Part shown: piece after piece, positions 46,377-46,568 of the stretch
How the letters are laid out: each line of letters starts with the position of its first letter
Numbering within the stretch: position 1 is the first letter of the stretch
Assembly: GCA_018364455.1 (NCBI GenBank)
Contig: JAGZLW010000015.1
Span: 1-46,568 of the forward strand
DNA from: Streptococcus mitis
GTDB lineage: Bacteria > Bacillota > Bacilli > Lactobacillales > Streptococcaceae
Length of the DNA: 46,568 nucleotides
Reading direction: 5' to 3'
Notes under the pieces: model-generated
The model's input: only the letters and a program-made list of their open reading frames with translations
What the model was told of the DNA's origin: nothing
Databases searched by the model: none
Translations under genes and position numbers: made by a program

Positions 46377-46568
46377 ACCACCCGTCAAACGGGTGGTTTG
46401 TCCCAGGGCTATAAGCCCAAATTACCAGCCAGCGCCTAAAGACGCTGGCTTTCACTTTGTTCAAGCCTCATTGCTCTTGACTCGTCACTTGCCTCTCAAA
46501 GAGGCTTTAGTATTACTTACCACTATCCCTAAAGGGATCCTCATATTCTTTTACACTTAATTTATCTA
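46377..46568. mobile_element. Probable end of an IS200/IS605-family element (partial)
   Basis: The last 190 bp hold five compact hairpins: ACCACCC-N7-GGGTGGT (46377-46397), GGGCT-N3-AGCCC (46406-46418), GCCAGCG-N8-CGCTGGC (46428-46449), GCCTCT-N3-AGAGGC (46491-46505) and ATCCCT-N2-AGGGAT (46525-46538). Terminal subterminal-palindrome hairpins and a structured leader before tnpA are typical of IS200-like elements, which lack inverted terminal repeats. No transposase frame is inside the window. The family call is from form and memory. Confidence 0.6.

Overview
The window is chromosomal DNA of a mitis-group Streptococcus (S. pneumoniae or a close relative such as S. mitis). This rests on the maltodextrin locus malQ-glgP / malXCD / malAR, a PavB-like SSURE-repeat surface protein next to TCS08, a CabP/TrkH pair, and four BOX interspersed repeats. 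I cannot separate the species from sequence alone. G+C is low, and the genes are compact and start from strong AAGGAG-type ribosome sites. No tRNA, rRNA, CRISPR or prophage genes were seen.

Layout. 1-5.3 kb: 3' part of tyrS, a P1B-like metal ATPase with a small membrane protein, the 23S rRNA methyltransferase gene rlmA (possibly leaderless), and small membrane ORFs. 5.3-15.1 kb: the maltodextrin regulon, with malQ-glgP leftward, malX-malC-malD and malA-malR rightward, and a control region holding two near-mirror promoters, LacI-type MalR operators and cre-like sites. 15.1-23.3 kb: YitT-family protein, aspS, an eight-gene leftward operon (small membrane protein, XRE regulator, two membrane proteins, ABC transporter, CPBP protease, small membrane protein), and hisS. 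23.3-28.2 kb: MFS transporter, Rgg-type regulator, Fe-S assembly protein and ilvD, with two CodY boxes (one perfect, one with a single mismatch). 28.3-33.8 kb: an ascorbate-type PTS with a split transketolase, under a PRD regulator that carries EIIB- and EIIA-like domains.

34-37.6 kb: decayed SPFH and Arc-like genes, rpmF-rpmG, then an AT-rich accessory patch (unknown zinc-ribbon-like gene and a RelB/ParE-type toxin-antitoxin pair), then rpsD with a structured leader. The rpmG-rpsD neighbourhood joins blocks that, as I recall, lie on opposite sides of the origin in S. pneumoniae TIGR4, so it looks like a rearrangement or insertion junction. 37.7-46.6 kb: TCS08 kinase and regulator, the three-repeat PavB-like protein, a family 2 glycosyltransferase, CabP/TrkH potassium uptake, a nucleoside phosphorylase, and a LysR gene remnant cut by what looks like the end of an IS200/IS605 element.

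How the parts work together. MalX/MalC/MalD import maltodextrins, MalQ and GlgP convert them to glucose and glucose-1-phosphate, and MalR with CcpA probably controls both arms. TCS08 sits directly beside its known target pavB. CodY probably ties ilvD and the Rgg/MFS pair to branched-chain amino acid status. The best candidates for something undescribed are the eight-gene XRE/DUF3169/ABC/CPBP operon, the accessory patch at rpmG with its 12-bp-period direct repeat, and the SaeR-like repeat before pavB.
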